Shown here one piece after another: positions 15,453-23,087 of a stretch of DNA of 53,545 nucleotides; position 1 is the first letter of the stretch, and each line of letters starts with the position of its first letter. The position numbers and the translations under genes are program-made. Under the pieces are notes generated by a model, which did not search any database, was not told where the DNA came from, and saw only the letters and a program-made list of their open reading frames with translations. Where the stretch lies: the NCBI GenBank assembly GCA_035293805.1, contig DATGMD010000056.1:1-53545 (forward strand), in the 5' to 3' direction. This DNA is from JAJPHF01 sp035293805 (GTDB lineage Bacteria; Chloroflexota; UBA6077; JAJPHF01).

Positions 15453-16898
15453 TCACCGCTGCCGGGCCGGCCGCAGCCGCAGACTGGCCGCCGTCGTGGC
15501 GAGCAGCAGCGCCGCGGCGATCAGCAGGCTGATGCGCAAGCCGTCCAGGAAGGTCGCCGGGTGAGCGACCAGGGCGCCGAAGACCGCGATGGCCAGCGCG
15601 CCGCCGAGCTGGCGACAGGTATTGAGTACGCCGCTTGCGGTCCCCGCGCGCTCGGCTGGGACGCTGCCCAGCAGCAGCGCGGTCGCCGTCGGGATGGCCA
15701 GGGCGCCCCCGATTCCGACCGGGAGCATCAGCAGGGCCAGCAGCGCGATCGGCGCCCCGGCCACGGCAGCGCACAGGCTGAGAAGGCCCGCGACTATGCA
15801 CAACTGCCCGGCAGCGATCGGCACGCGCGGACCGAAGCGCGCGGCGGCGCGGGGCGCCACCAAGGTCAGGAACGCGGTCAGCCCGGTCATCGGCATGAAC
15901 GCCAGTCCCGTGGCTAGCGGCGATAGGCCTCGCAGCTCCTGGAAGTACAGGCTGAGCAGGAACACCAGGCCGTAGAACCCGATCGTGAAGGTGAACCCAA
16001 CCGCCACGGAGACAGCCACTGGCCGAGAGCGGAACAGCTCCAGCGGGAGCATCGGGTGGGCGCCGCGCAGCTCGGCGATCAGGAAAGCGGTCAGCGCCGC
16101 CACCGCCACCGTCAGGGCCGTCACGACCGGCGGCGCGTCGAAGCCCTGGGCGCCGCCCTCGATCAGCCCGTAGGTCAGCGCGCCCATGCCCGTGACCGCG
16201 GCGACCTGCCCCGCCCAGTCGAACGGCACCGCCTGGTGCGGCGACCGCGGGACCCGGACGAGCAGGTACAGCGCCACCAGGCCCACGGGCAGGTTGACGA
16301 AGAAGATCATCCGCCAGCTCACCAGGGTCAGGAACCCGCCTACCACCGGCCCGGCCGCCGAGGCCACCGCGGCGCCGAGGGACCACACCGCGATCGCGTG
16401 CGCCCGCTCCCGCGCGTTCGGGTACGCCTCACGGATGAGCGCCAGCGAGGCCGGCATCATCGCCGCGGCCCCCGCGCCCTGCGCCAGCCGCGCCGCGACC
16501 AGCACGCCGAGCGTGGGCGCCAACCCGCAGGCGGTCGAGGCGGCGACGAAGGTCGCCAACCCGGCCCCGTACGCCCGGCGCGCGCCGATGCGGTCGGAGA
16601 GCGCCCCGGCAGACAGCAGTAGCGCGGCGAACATGAGCGTGTAGCCATCCACTACCCACTGCAGCCCGGTGATGCCGCCCCCGAGGTCCTGCCCGATCGC
16701 CGGCAGCGCGACGCTGACCACTAGAGCGTCGAGCGTGACGACGAAGAACCCGAGCACCGCGACGAGCAGCGAGGGACGCGGGCGGGTACTGCGTTGCCCG
16801 GTGGACGTGCCGACCGGTTGGCGGGAAGCTCCGGACACGGGGGCGGGTGGGGCGGCACGCTCGGTCGAGCGGGGGCGGTCGGCGACAGCAGCCCTCAT
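15453..16898 (-). CDS. DHA2-type MFS multidrug efflux transporter
   Basis: A 481-residue major facilitator of the 14-helix drug:proton antiporter group (EmrB/QacA type). LDALVVSVALPAIGQDL is motif D1 in helix 1, LLSAGALSDRIGARRAYG is motif A between helices 2 and 3, and GAAVASAAGPVVGGFL is antiporter motif C in helix 5. I placed the start at ATG 16898, where GGGAGGAGGC sits seven bases upstream. The first 55 residues are a polar, Pro/Arg-rich cytoplasmic tail. A divergent XRE-type regulator gene begins 139 bases away and probably controls it. Export of a toxic organic compound across the inner membrane is the expected role; the substrate is unknown. Confidence 0.9.
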   Translation of the reverse strand: MRAAVADRPRSTERAAPPAPVSGASRQPVGTSTGQRSTRPRPSLLVAVLGFFVVTLDALVVSVALPAIGQDLGGGITGLQWVVDGYTLMFAALLLSAGALSDRIGARRAYGAGLATFVAASTACGLAPTLGVLVAARLAQGAGAAAMMPASLALIREAYPNARERAHAIAVWSLGAAVASAAGPVVGGFLTLVSWRMIFFVNLPVGLVALYLLVRVPRSPHQAVPFDWAGQVAAVTGMGALTYGLIEGGAQGFDAPPVVTALTVAVAALTAFLIAELRGAHPMLPLELFRSRPVAVSVAVGFTFTIGFYGLVFLLSLYFQELRGLSPLATGLAFMPMTGLTAFLTLVAPRAAARFGPRVPIAAGQLCIVAGLLSLCAAVAGAPIALLALLMLPVGIGGALAIPTATALLLGSVPAERAGTASGVLNTCRQLGGALAIAVFGALVAHPATFLDGLRISLLIAAALLLATTAASLRLRPARQR

Positions 16899-17037
16899 GG
16901 CTATGCCTCCTCCCTGGCCCGCTGAGTCGAGCCGTTGACGCTCGCTTCCCTGGACTGACTCTCCACGTCGCGCTTCCCTTGCTGTGCTCTCTTCATTCCT
17001 TGACACTATGATCCGCCCTCGTTCATCCTGTTACCAG
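16899..17037. promoter_or_regulatory. Divergent promoter region of efflux pump and XRE regulator
   Basis: This 139-base gap holds the start signals of both genes. A TTGACA hexamer on the plus strand (17000-17005) could be a -35 box for the regulator, whose ATG at 17038 has no ribosome binding site, so a short or leaderless message is possible. A good -10 box is not visible. Operator repeats could not be recognised by eye. Confidence 0.35.
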
Positions 17038-17874
17038 ATGTCTAGTTATCCCGGTACTGACGCTACTACCCGCGCCGAGCTGGGCGACTTTCTCAAGAGC
17101 CGCCGGGCTCGCATCTTGCCCGCGACCGTCGGCCTCCCCAACCGGTCCCGCCGGCGCACGCCCGGCCTGCGCCGGGAGGAGGTCGCGGACCTCGCCGGCG
17201 TTGGCGTCACCTGGTACACCTGGCTCGAACAGGGGCGGGACATCCGCGTGTCGCCCGAGGTGCTGAGCGGCATCGCGCGCGCGCTCCAACTGGAGCCGGC
17301 CGAGCGCGCTCACCTCTTCCACCTGGCCGGCCACGAGCCGCCCGCACCCGAGCCGGCCGCCGCCGTCTCGCGACGGCTGCAGCACGTGCTCGACTGCTGG
17401 GACCCGTTTCCGGCGCACGTCACCGGCCGCCGGCGCGACGTGCTGGCCTGGAACCGGGCGAGTGACGCCGTCAACGGCTGGTCGCGGCTGCCGGCAGACA
17501 AGCGCAACATCCTGTGGTTTACGTTCCTGGTCCCGTCGACGCGCCGGCTGCTGCTCGACTGGGAGCACGAGGCGGCGCTGTCGGTCGCCGCCTTGCGGGC
17601 CGAGGGCGGGGGGAACCTCGGCGAGCCCGACTACCAGGCGCTCATCGGCGAACTGCTGGCGAGCAGTCCCGACTTCGCGCGGATGTGGGCCCGGCAGGAC
17701 GTGCGGGGGCGCCAGGAGGGGCTGAAGCGCTTCGAGCACCCCGAGCTAGGCCGCTTCGATCTCGAGTTCACGGCGTTCCAGGTCGCCGAGCAGCCGTCGC
17801 TGCGCCTCTTTCTCTACACGCCGGCCGACGGCCCCAGCGAGACGAAGCTGCGGACGTTGACCCCGAAGACGTGA
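17038..17874 (+). CDS. XRE-type transcriptional regulator with MmyB-like ligand domain
   Basis: A 278-residue regulator. The helix-turn-helix occupies about residues 10-80, with RRRTPGLRREEVADLAGVGV and TWYTWLEQGRDIRVSPEVL, the wording characteristic of the MmyB/MLTR-type subgroup. Residues 90-270 form its ligand-binding domain (DVLAWNRASDAV, then NILWFTFLVPSTRRLL, then GRFDLEFTAFQV). I prefer ATG 17038 (MSSYPG) to two ATGs upstream because the family starts close to the HTH. None has a ribosome binding site. Its divergent position next to the DHA2 pump suggests that it represses or activates that pump in response to a small lipophilic ligand. Confidence 0.9.
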   Translation: MSSYPGTDATTRAELGDFLKSRRARILPATVGLPNRSRRRTPGLRREEVADLAGVGVTWYTWLEQGRDIRVSPEVLSGIARALQLEPAERAHLFHLAGHEPPAPEPAAAVSRRLQHVLDCWDPFPAHVTGRRRDVLAWNRASDAVNGWSRLPADKRNILWFTFLVPSTRRLLLDWEHEAALSVAALRAEGGGNLGEPDYQALIGELLASSPDFARMWARQDVRGRQEGLKRFEHPELGRFDLEFTAFQVAEQPSLRLFLYTPADGPSETKLRTLTPKT

Positions 17875-18030
17875 TGCGGGTCGTCAGCTGAGCGGGCAGC
17901 CGATCGGGTGGCGGGCGGCTACCGGCGCGACTCGCCGCGAGCGACTGCCCTCGGAGTGGCCGCGCTCCCGGCCACCTGTGCCGTAGGTGCCGGTTTGACG
18001 AGCAACCGCCCGGTAGTGGCGGCCGCGCCG

Positions 18031-18981
18031 TCACCGCCCGGGGATTCCCAGCAGTGCCTGGGCGTTGCCGCCGAGGATGGCCTCGGTGTCTTGCGGGGAG
18101 AGGCCGGCCTGCTCGACGTAGCGGACCAGCGGCTCCCAGCGCGGGCCGACGAGGTACGGGTAGTCGGTGCCGAGCAGCAGGCGGTCGGCGCCGAACGTCT
18201 CGCAGGCGCAGCGCAGCGCCGCCGGGTGCGAGTTCACCGTGTCGTACCAGAGCTGGCGGTACCAGCGGCTCGGCAGCTCGTCAGGCCCGATCTCGCGGCC
18301 CTCGTCGCGCGCCACGTTCGCCGCCCGCAGATCGTCGATCCGCTGCTTCAGGAACGGCAGCGGCCCGCCCAGGTGCGGCACGATCGTGCGAATGCGCGGG
18401 TAGCGCGCGAGCCAGCCCGAGAACAGCAGCCGCAGCGTCGTCACCGTGTCCTCGAACGGCGCCCCGACCAGCCACGTCAGGCCGAAGTCCTTCGTCCCCG
18501 TGCCGGCGTCCACGCCCTGCGGGTGCAGGAACAGCACCGTGCCCCGCCGGTTCATCTCCTCGAACAGCGGCGCGAACGCCGGATCGTCGAGCGGGCGCCC
18601 GGCGATCGAGCAGCCGAGCGTGACGCCGAGGACCTCGGGCATCGCCAGCGCGCGCTCCAGCTCTTGCAGCGACGCGTCGACGTACGGCAGCGGCAGCGTG
18701 GCGAACGAGGCGTAGCGCCCCGGATACTGGTGGCAGATGTCGACGTACAGGTCGTTGGCCAGCCGCGACGCCTCGATCACCTCGGCCTCGGGCAGCGTGT
18801 AGGGCGTGGAGGAGGAGATCGACAGCACCTGCAGGTCGATGCCCACCTGGTCGAGCAGCTCGATCCGCTCGTCGAGCGTGATGTTCGAGCCTTGCGCCGC
18901 TCCCGTGCCCGACCGCCCGTGGCGGGCCAGATAGCTCATGTACCGCGCGGGAAAATAGTGGGCGTGGACGTCGATCCGCAT
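18031..18981 (-). CDS. Amidohydrolase family 2 protein (ACMSD-like)
   Basis: A 316-residue TIM-barrel metalloenzyme. The metal motif HxH is at residues 6-8 (MRIDVHAHYF), further ligands are His153 (LFLHPQG), His203 (VPHLGG) and Asp273 (GTDYPYL). This set is that of the aminocarboxymuconate-semialdehyde decarboxylase branch, which includes decarboxylases and hydrolases acting on aromatic acids or ring-cleavage products. The start codon is the family's natural start, with GGAGAGAGAT upstream. It lies downstream of a hydrolase and a binding protein on the same strand, but a strong hairpin at 19042-19083 separates them, so it may be transcribed independently. Substrate is unknown. Confidence 0.9.
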   Translation of the reverse strand: MRIDVHAHYFPARYMSYLARHGRSGTGAAQGSNITLDERIELLDQVGIDLQVLSISSSTPYTLPEAEVIEASRLANDLYVDICHQYPGRYASFATLPLPYVDASLQELERALAMPEVLGVTLGCSIAGRPLDDPAFAPLFEEMNRRGTVLFLHPQGVDAGTGTKDFGLTWLVGAPFEDTVTTLRLLFSGWLARYPRIRTIVPHLGGPLPFLKQRIDDLRAANVARDEGREIGPDELPSRWYRQLWYDTVNSHPAALRCACETFGADRLLLGTDYPYLVGPRWEPLVRYVEQAGLSPQDTEAILGGNAQALLGIPGR

Positions 18982-19041
18982 CTATCTCTCTCCGGGCGCA
19001 TAGTCGCACTGGCCTCGTAGCATACACCGCGCGGGGCCGCT

Positions 19042-19083
19042 CCGGCACAGCGCCGCGCCGATCGCGGCGCGGCGCTGTGCCGG
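19042..19083. terminator. 19-bp perfect hairpin after the binding-protein gene
   Basis: CCGGCACAGCGCCGCGCCG pairs perfectly with the matching arm ending in GCTGTGCCGG around an ATCG tetraloop. It lies in the 147-base gap between the NMT1-like gene (ends 19129) and the amidohydrolase gene (starts 18981). There is no T-run after either arm, so it would be a T-less terminator, an mRNA-end stabiliser or a repeat-type palindrome. Confidence 0.55.
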
Positions 19084-19128
19084 CACGGCGATCCTCGTCG
19101 CCCCGGGCGAGATGGACGCGCGACCCGC

Positions 19129-20283
19129 TCAGCGCGCGGCCGGAGCGACGCCGTACTCCGCCTGGATCGCCTCCAGGAAGCCGCTCGCCGCGACGGCCTC
19201 GGCGGCGCGGTTGTCCACGATCTGCGCCGCGTCGCGGATGGGCGCCTCGGGGTTCGCCTTCAGGTTCTCGTCCATCACCGCCTGCAGCGCCTCGGTCGGC
19301 ACCGTCAAGTCCGTCGCGAGCTTGGTGGCGTAGGTATCGTAGGCGCCGGCCAGCGCGTCGCGGTCGGTGAGCTTCAGGTAGCTGCCCATCACCTGGATCG
19401 TGCGCGGGCGGTGCGTCTTCGCGTAGACCGCCGTCTCGGTCATCGCGGCCAGGAAGCGCTCGACCAGCCGGGCGCGGTTCTTCACCGTCTCGGGCGTGGC
19501 GTAGAGGGACACGCTGATGCCGGCGATGCCGAGGTCCTCCAGGTTATAGATCTCGTGGAACCCCTCGTTCTGCGCCGTCAGGTTCAGCGGCGGGTTCACC
19601 GTCGTGGCGTCCACCACGCCGGTCTTGAGCGCGTTGTAGCGGTCGGACTGCCCGCCGATCGGCACCAGCGTGACATCCTGGTTCGGTACCAGCCCGTTGC
19701 GCTCCAGCAGCACCTCGTCCAGCCGGTTGCTGTAGTCGCCGGGGCGGTCGATGGCGACCTTGCGGCCCCGCAGATCGGCGACGGTCGCCACGTCGGGCAC
19801 GGCCATCAGGCGGAAGAAGTTGCCGGTGTAGAAGTTGCCCACGAACAGCGCCTCGGCGCCGGCCATCAGGCCGGGGGCGATGGCGCCGCCCGAGCACTCC
19901 AGGAAGTCGATATCGCCGCGCTGCAGCGCGGCGATCGCCGCCGTGGTGCCCTGGATCATCGTCAGGTCGGCCTCGATGCGGTGTCGCGCCAGCACCCCCG
20001 ACTCCTTCGCCAGCCACAGCGGGAACTGCGCGCCCGTCACCGCGCACCAGGCCGCCCGCACCTGGACCGGCTGGTCGTCGGGAGCCGGATAGACGCGGCC
20101 CTCGGGCACCGGCAGCGTGGGCACGGCCGCGGTCGGGCTCACCCCCGCCCCCGCCGCGGCGGCAGCGGCGGCGCTGCCAGCGGCCCCGGCCGCCGGGCTC
20201 CCCCCATTACTGGGGGGCTGGGGAGGGCCGGCGCAGCCCCCCAGCAACATCGCGCCGAGCGCGAGGGCGGCGAGACGACGCAT
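19129..20283 (-). CDS. ABC transporter solute-binding lipoprotein, NMT1/SsuA-like
   Basis: A 384-residue binding protein. The lipobox LLGGC ends at residue 17, and an Ala/Gly/Pro linker runs to about residue 60. The body opens PVQVRAAWCAVTGAQFPLWL and continues with GTTAAIAALQRGDIDF and VATVADLRGRKVAIDRPGD. This is the order seen in the SsuA/TauA/NMT1 group, which bind sulfonates, nitrate, pyrimidine precursors or aromatic acids. Its start lies 24 bases after the stop of the alpha/beta hydrolase, so they form one transcription unit. No permease or ATPase for it is in the window. The neighbouring hydrolase and amidohydrolase suggest a catabolic rather than sulfur-scavenging role. Confidence 0.88.
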   Translation of the reverse strand: MRRLAALALGAMLLGGCAGPPQPPSNGGSPAAGAAGSAAAAAAAGAGVSPTAAVPTLPVPEGRVYPAPDDQPVQVRAAWCAVTGAQFPLWLAKESGVLARHRIEADLTMIQGTTAAIAALQRGDIDFLECSGGAIAPGLMAGAEALFVGNFYTGNFFRLMAVPDVATVADLRGRKVAIDRPGDYSNRLDEVLLERNGLVPNQDVTLVPIGGQSDRYNALKTGVVDATTVNPPLNLTAQNEGFHEIYNLEDLGIAGISVSLYATPETVKNRARLVERFLAAMTETAVYAKTHRPRTIQVMGSYLKLTDRDALAGAYDTYATKLATDLTVPTEALQAVMDENLKANPEAPIRDAAQIVDNRAAEAVAASGFLEAIQAEYGVAPAAR

Positions 20284-20307
20284 GGGGACCTCCGGGCAGG
20301 CAAGCTA

Positions 20308-21435
20308 CTAGCCGGCGACGCGGTCGCACAGCCAGCGAACGATCGTGGGCAGGGTGTCGGGCGTGTCGCCCATGTGGCCGCCCGGGAAGACGCGGGCGGC
20401 CTTCGGGTCGCCGTGCTCCAGCACCAGGTACAAGTCGGCGATCGGCGTCTGGCGGTCGTCCTTGCCGTTCACCAGCAGGAGCGGCGCCGACGGCTGGTCG
20501 AGCACGCCCTGGTCGAGCAGCGAGAGCGCGCCCACGCGGGCGACGTACTCGTCGTAGCCGCTGAGGCCCAGCATGTGGGCGCGCGTGGGGATCAGGTCCA
20601 TCAGGTAGCTGTCGGCGTACTGCGAGCGGGCGATCCAGTCGGGCTGGAAGCCGTAGTGGGCGCCGCCGCCCCAGCTCACCACCGCCGTCAGGTACTCGCG
20701 GTGCGTGTGGGCGAGCTTGGTCGCCCAGTAGCCGCCGAACGAGCTGCCCATCCCCGCGATGCGGGCGCCGTCGAGGTCCGGCTGGGCGCGGATCCAGTCG
20801 AACAGCGGCGTGAACTGGCGCTCGGCGTCCGGCGAGCCGACGACCGGCGACTCGCCGGTGCCCGGCATGTCCACGGCCACGGTGGCGAAGCCACGCGCGA
20901 GGAACGGCTGGCTGTTCGCGTGGCGCTCCTCCTTGTAGCCGTCGATCCCGCCCCACAGCACGAGCACCGGCGGTCGGGCCACGCCCGCCGGCTTCCGCAC
21001 GTAGGCGACCACCTCGCTCCCCTCGCCCGGGCGGCCGGCGAACGGCACGGCAACCCGCTGCAGGGGCGGATCGAAGTAGCGCCCGGCGCGCAAGTAGTTC
21101 TCGCGTGCCTGCACGGCGCACGCCTGCTTGGCGGGGTGGTTGGGGCAGGGATAGCGCCCCAGGAAGTTGAAGGTGTAGGCCTGGAAGTAGGCGTCGGCGG
21201 CCGCGCGGGTGTCGCCGCGCGCCTCGGCGGCGCGGGCGGCGTCCTCGAACGGCGCGGCGGCGGCGCTCCAGGCGGCGGCCCAGCGCTCGGGGTCCAGGCC
21301 CTCCAGGCGCTCCAGCGCGGCCTCGGCGGCAGCCGCGTCGCAGGCGGCCATCGGCGAGCGGCGCTGGGCCAGCCGCTGCCGCAGAAACTCCTTCGCCTCG
21401 TCCAGCGTGCGCGGGCGGTCGCTCACGACCGTCAT
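20308..21435 (-). CDS. Alpha/beta hydrolase (FrsA/esterase-like)
   Basis: A 375-residue serine hydrolase. An N-terminal helical part (residues 1-125) precedes the alpha/beta domain. The nucleophile elbow is GMGSSFGGYW with Ser232; the Asp lies in LLLVNGKDDRQTP and the His in FPGGHMGDTP. Layout and the WGGIDGYKEE loop resemble FrsA/DUF1100-type esterases and the hydrolase that cleaves 2,6-dihydroxypseudooxynicotine, a C-C bond breaker. GGGAGGAGGC precedes ATG 21435. The open frame extends upstream but is low-complexity. A TATACT hexamer on the minus strand at 21487-21482 could be its -10 box. It leads the unit with the NMT1-like binding protein. Ester or C-C hydrolysis of an imported aromatic compound is inferred. 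Confidence 0.88.
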   Translation of the reverse strand: MTVVSDRPRTLDEAKEFLRQRLAQRRSPMAACDAAAAEAALERLEGLDPERWAAAWSAAAAPFEDAARAAEARGDTRAAADAYFQAYTFNFLGRYPCPNHPAKQACAVQARENYLRAGRYFDPPLQRVAVPFAGRPGEGSEVVAYVRKPAGVARPPVLVLWGGIDGYKEERHANSQPFLARGFATVAVDMPGTGESPVVGSPDAERQFTPLFDWIRAQPDLDGARIAGMGSSFGGYWATKLAHTHREYLTAVVSWGGGAHYGFQPDWIARSQYADSYLMDLIPTRAHMLGLSGYDEYVARVGALSLLDQGVLDQPSAPLLLVNGKDDRQTPIADLYLVLEHGDPKAARVFPGGHMGDTPDTLPTIVRWLCDRVAG

Positions 21436-21914
21436 GCTGCCTCCTCCCGTGGCGGGCGCCGCGGCCCGCTCCGTCGCGCCGAGTATAGCGCCTGGCCCGT
21501 CGGCGCGCACCGATTCGCCGCCGCCGGGGTGTCCCCCCCCCCCCGTTCTTGCGGTGCGTGCCCGCCGCACACGCGGTCGCGCTAGCGGAGCCACCCGCGG
21601 GCGCAGCAAATTAGCCGAGGAACGGTCAAACGATGCTCCTTTACCGGATGGTTAAGTGCTAGGCCGGGCGCGGGTCTGCGCGTGCTGGTCGGGCGCGGAA
21701 GGTCGCATCGTTTGCCCCGTACGATACTCCCCCGGGCGCTCGCGGTGGGCCTGGCCGGCGGGGGCAGCCCCGGGCCGGGCGCGGGCGGCGGGCGCGAGGG
21801 GAGGCGTGTACGGGCAGGGACGGCGACCACGTCGCGCCGCGGGCGGGCGCTCTCCGGCGCGCCTCGCGGCCGGATAGTCGGGTTGGGCTGACGGTTCCGT
21901 TGCTGGGGCGGACC

Positions 21915-22052
21915 CTCACCCCGACCCTCTCCCAGGGGGAGAGGGGGAGGGACGAGGGGTGGGCTCTCACCCCGACCCTCTCCCAGGGGGAGAGGGGGAG
22001 GGACGAGGGGTGGGCTCTCACCCCGACCCTCTCCCAGGGGGAGAGGGGGAGA
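21915..22052. repeat. Tandem repeat, 51-bp unit, about 2.7 copies
   Basis: Units start at 21915, 21966 and 22017. The first two are identical; the third diverges after about 35 bases. Each holds the palindrome CCCTCTCCC-AGG-GGGAGAGGG, so each transcript copy would fold into a hairpin. The period is a multiple of three, which keeps repetitive open frames alive on both strands (for example LTPTLSQGERG). This CTCACCCCGACCCTCTCCC type is a widespread intergenic repeat in several high-GC phyla. Confidence 0.85.
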
Positions 22053-22139
22053 GTGGACCTCAACCCCCTGCCCCCTCCCCCTTAGGCGAGGGGGAGGACG
22101 AAAGCCTATGCAAGATTCGCTAGTGGTCTGTCAACGGTC

Positions 22140-22177
22140 AATTGCTATGTGTTGGCAGTTGCCGACACATAGCAATT
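22140..22177. repeat. 38-base palindrome with 13-bp AT-rich arms
   Basis: AATTGCTATGTGT at 22140-22152 is the exact reverse complement of 22165-22177; the centre TGGCAGTTGCCG adds a GGC/GCC pair. The whole folds into a long hairpin. It is far AT-richer than its surroundings. It could be the end of a decayed insertion sequence, a MITE or a dimeric protein-binding site. Confidence 0.7.
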
Positions 22178-22193
22178 CACCCGTGACGAGGGA

Positions 22194-22298
22194 CTAGAGC
22201 GGTTTCCAGAATGATTGACCTGGGCGACGCCGGTCGGGCGGCAGGGGACGAGCCCCTGCCCTACCCTGTTGGCTCAATGTTCGCGAAAGCCGCTCTAG
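22194..22298. mobile_element. MITE-like element, 105 bp, with imperfect terminal inverted repeats
   Basis: Left end CTAGAGCGGTTTCC..ATTGA (22194-22218) and right end (complement of 22298-22274) CTAGAGCGGCTTTC..ATTGA match at 18 of 25 positions, with the outer nine identical. Inside lies the 28-base palindrome (22237-22264) that also occurs at 6010-6037. No coding capacity. The outer CTAG on both sides may be target or terminal bases. Confidence 0.5.
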
Positions 22299-22383
22299 GA
22301 CGCCGGGCGGGGTGGCGACCGGGCAGGGCGCAGCAAGCTGCGTCCCAACCCGAGGGCAGCACCCGCGCGGCGTCTCTACTAAG

Positions 22384-22498
22384 AAGGCATTGGCAGGGGG
22401 CCGTCGTCCGGCATGATGGCGGGCGAGGAGGTCACGGCCGCGCTGATGGCCCTCGTCAAGGCATTGGCGGGGGGGCTGTGGTCCGGCATGATGGCGGG
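22384..22498. repeat. Pair of 40-base direct repeats
   Basis: AAGGCATTGGC..GTCCGGCATGATGGCGGG occurs at 22384-22423 and again at 22458-22498 with a few substitutions and a one-base length difference. The period is about 74 bases. Neither copy lies in a supported gene. Confidence 0.65.
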
Positions 22499-22610
22499 GA
22501 GGCACTCCCCGGAGTCCCGGCTGCCCGCCGCATGCTAGCATACCGGCGAGGAGCACGGCGGTGCGCGCGCCGCCGCGCCGCGCGCGGCGGCAGGGGTGAG
22601 GGAGGACAGC

Positions 22611-23069
22611 ATGCGCGATCTCGGTCTGCTGGTGCTGCGGCTCATGGTGGGGGGGATCTTCGTCATTCATGGCTATCCCAAGATCTTCGGCGGCCCGGGC
22701 AAGGTCGAGAAGCTGCCCCAGCCGGTGCGGCAGCACCTCGGCCCCGGCTTCGACGCCGCGATGGAGCGCGGCAGCATCGCCAGCTTCCGCGGCAACGTCG
22801 AGGGCATGGGCATGCCCATGCCGGGCATGATGGCCTGGGCCGCGGCGCTCGCCGAGTTCGCCGGCGGCACCCTGCTCATCCTCGGCTGGCTTACCCGGCT
22901 GGCCGCGCTGGCCCTCAGCGCCAACATGGTCGTCGCCATTACCCGCGTCCACTGGAAGAATGGGATGGTCGGCCAGGGCGGCTACGAGTTTCCGCTCTCG
23001 CTGCTCGGCTCGCTCGTCGCCCTGCTGTTCGCGGGGCCCGGCGCCATCTCCATCGACGGCGATGACTAG
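22611..23069 (+). CDS. DoxX family membrane protein
   Basis: A 152-residue inner-membrane protein with four hydrophobic helices. It begins MRDLGLLVLRLMVGGIFVIH and has GYPKIFGGPGK right after helix 1, the standard DoxX opening. The later helices contain ALAEFAGGTLLILGWLTRLA and NGMVGQGGYEFPL, also family features. DoxX proteins are linked to thiol/redox balance and quinone-related electron flow, but no reaction is assigned. GGGAGG before ATG 22611 fixes the start. The large cyclase gene begins 18 bases after its stop, so the two are probably cotranscribed. Confidence 0.9.
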   Translation: MRDLGLLVLRLMVGGIFVIHGYPKIFGGPGKVEKLPQPVRQHLGPGFDAAMERGSIASFRGNVEGMGMPMPGMMAWAAALAEFAGGTLLILGWLTRLAALALSANMVVAITRVHWKNGMVGQGGYEFPLSLLGSLVALLFAGPGAISIDGDD

Positions 23070-23087
23070 CCGCCGACTCGTCAGCTC

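Larger units (their letters stand above)
21436..22610. other. Repeat-rich gene-free region
   Basis: Nearly 1.2 kb without a supportable gene. It holds, in order: a run of 12 C at 21533-21544; a 10-base inverted pair CAAACGATGC (21627-21636) and its complement (21705-21714); a 51-bp tandem repeat; a 38-base palindrome; a MITE-like element; and a pair of 40-base direct repeats. Open frames across it are repeat-derived or low-complexity. It separates the catabolic genes from DoxX and looks like a landing zone for small mobile repeats. Confidence 0.7.

Noticed and set aside
19411..21585. 724-codon plus-strand frame across the binding protein and hydrolase
   Set aside because: Shadow frame; no domain, no ribosome binding site and repetitive composition.
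21915..22052. CRISPR array
   Set aside because: The units are head-to-tail identical over the whole period, with no unique spacers and no cas genes.
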